NCBI GenBank assembly: GCA_030646715.1
Contig: JAUSLJ010000001.1
Span: 62,001-126,000 of the forward strand
DNA: 64,000 bases
Direction of reading: 5' to 3'
DNA from: Agitococcus sp.
Lineage (GTDB): Bacteria; Pseudomonadota; Gammaproteobacteria; Pseudomonadales; Moraxellaceae
The position numbers and the translations under genes were made by a program. Below, one piece after another: positions 62,832 to 64,000 of this stretch (positions are counted from its first letter, which is position 1; each line of letters starts with the position of its first letter). The notes beneath the pieces were generated by a model. The model had not been told where the DNA came from, searched no databases, and saw nothing but the letters and a program-made list of their open reading frames with translations.

Positions 62832-64000
62832 CTGCTAAAACGCAACAAACGACAACATCACAGCCTTGGTTGTTGGCTCTGGCATTAAGTATGCCCGTTA
62901 TCTTATTACCTAGCTCGCGCTTGTTTATGTTGCCGTTTGGCGTTTTGGCGATTTTAGGTGGGTTTATGTTGATAGGTTTGTTGCGCCATCGGCAAACTTA
63001 CAATGGTGAAGATAAAGCGTTACAGGTTTTGCCGCGTTGCTTTTTGTTTATTTGGTTGCCGATGTTAATTTCTTGTATTGATGCCAGTATGCCTGAGCCA
63101 GCATTAAAAACGACAGGCTTGTACTTAACTTATGGCTTGGCCGCATTAGCGGTGGCGGTATTGTTACGTGCTAAAGCAGCGTTTAAACAAGTGGCCGTGT
63201 TATTGAGTGTCGTCGTTGGTATTTGGGCATTTAATGGTGTAGCTCAAGTGGCGTTGGGCGTTGATATGTTCAATAAGCCGTTGGCTGAGCCAGCGGGGTA
63301 CGCCAATTCATTTTTTGTGAATAGCCAAGAGTTTGGATTTTACCTCGGCGCATTAGCAGCGATACCGTTATATACCTTGTATTTAGTAGGTGCCAATCGT
63401 TTAACGCATTTATTAGTGACGATTCTCTTGATTGCTGGGGTGTTATTGGGAGGAGTACGTTCGGGTTGGGTCATGTTTGCATGGGCATTATTACCCTATT
63501 TTTATTTGTTATATATTAAGCCTGCCAAACGTAAAATAATCCCACTCATTATGATTCCTGTTTTTTTTGGCGGAATAATGATGGCGATCGTGTCGTTTAG
63601 TCCGTTAGTGCAACAGCAAGTGACGCTTACCCAAAATGCTATTTCTGGCGACTATGAACAACTCAACAACATGACACATGAATATCCTGAGTTATGGAAA
63701 ATTACGACCGAAATTGCTGAGCAGCATATTGTGAATGGCGTGGGTGTCGATAATTTCTTAACTGCTTTTATGCCGTATTTAGCACCCCATGCGGCGATAC
63801 CAACGCACATTGATATTTCTCATCCGCATCAAGTGTTGTTGGATGTTGCTGTGAGTACAGGCATTATTGGTGTATTTGGTTTGTTGTTAGCTTATGCTGC
63901 TATTTGGCGGTTATGGCGTAACGCTACACCTGCTCAGCAAAAAATGGCATTACCTCTGCTGATGCCCTTACTCGTATTATGGTGGCCTATTAACGCCCAC
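62828..64000 (+). CDS. O-antigen ligase-like protein (Wzy_C/WaaL), partial
   Basis: An open frame of 391 codons starts at the ATG at 62828, overlapping the previous stop (ATGA), and runs off the right edge. It has about ten or eleven helices and a large periplasmic loop (about 255-330, ISGDYEQLNNMTHEYPELWK to HIDISHPHQVLLDVAVSTG) with the Wzy_C-type His/Gly features and GVGVDNFLTAFMPYL. It would join finished glycan to lipid A-core or act as a polymerase. The nearby flippase and NulO genes suggest its substrate. The C-terminus is missing. Confidence 0.88.
   Translation, partial: MTAKTQQTTTSQPWLLALALSMPVILLPSSRLFMLPFGVLAILGGFMLIGLLRHRQTYNGEDKALQVLPRCFLFIWLPMLISCIDASMPEPALKTTGLYLTYGLAALAVAVLLRAKAAFKQVAVLLSVVVGIWAFNGVAQVALGVDMFNKPLAEPAGYANSFFVNSQEFGFYLGALAAIPLYTLYLVGANRLTHLLVTILLIAGVLLGGVRSGWVMFAWALLPYFYLLYIKPAKRKIIPLIMIPVFFGGIMMAIVSFSPLVQQQVTLTQNAISGDYEQLNNMTHEYPELWKITTEIAEQHIVNGVGVDNFLTAFMPYLAPHAAIPTHIDISHPHQVLLDVAVSTGIIGVFGLLLAYAAIWRLWRNATPAQQKMALPLLMPLLVLWWPINAH

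Overview
The window looks like a chromosomal segment of a gammaproteobacterium of moderate GC content, most plausibly Moraxellaceae or another Pseudomonadales lineage. The main evidence is gene order I recognise from that group: queA-tgt-yajC-secD-secF; a split pntAA-pntAB-pntB transhydrogenase; trpG-trpD-trpC-crp(vfr)-osmC-coq7-HIT; and glnE-ilvE followed directly by LPS outer-core genes (the Acinetobacter OC locus lies next to ilvE). The genus is inference.

Layout. 1-6.6 kb is one end of a P4-type integrative element. It carries a primase/helicase-like gene cut by the window edge, a regulator with an Ash-like N-terminal half, an AlpA regulator, an array of palindromic GCTTATARGC boxes that looks like an iteron or replication region, two cargo genes, and a P4-family integrase next to the 3' end of tRNA-Leu(CAA). 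6.7-15 kb holds tRNA-modification genes (queA, tgt) and the SecDF-YajC translocase, interrupted by a large FG-GAP propeller lipoprotein. 15.2-22.4 kb is more variable: an Mpo1-like protein, an EamA transporter, a tightly coupled operon of one ThDP enzyme plus two diverged citrate-synthase-like proteins, and a TonB receptor. 22.8-32.7 kb has the transhydrogenase, a TerC-CBS-CorC membrane protein, and a CzcB/CzcA metal efflux pair preceded by a His-rich membrane protein. 32.9-38.3 kb is the conserved trp-crp-osmC-coq7-HIT block. 38.3-40.2 kb is glnA with a recognisable sigma-54/NtrC control region.

40.9-56.8 kb is a long one-strand surface-polysaccharide operon: MurJ/Wzx-like flippase, HpcH/HpaI aldolase-like protein, PglC-type phosphoglycosyl transferase, AsnB, membrane protein, GT-B protein, then a nonulosonic (sialic-acid-like) acid set (oxidoreductase, CMP-sugar transferase, GSA-type aminotransferase, C-N hydrolase, SDR, NeuB, NeuC, NeuD, and a CBS-LegC-like fusion). 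56.9-64 kb is glnE, ilvE, two LPS-type glycosyltransferases and the start of an O-antigen ligase. The flippase, initiating transferase, NulO enzymes and ligase together suggest a nonulosonate-containing glycan at the cell surface. GlnE at the far side of this cluster is the expected adenylyltransferase for the GlnA at its near side.

The best candidates for something undescribed are the ThDP/double citrate-synthase-like operon (both paralogues have lost the catalytic Asp and one or both His), the NulO operon with its unusual enzyme complement and CBS-aminotransferase fusion, and the satellite's palindromic iteron array and Ash-coupled regulator. All functional statements rest on reading the sequence by eye; no searches were run.
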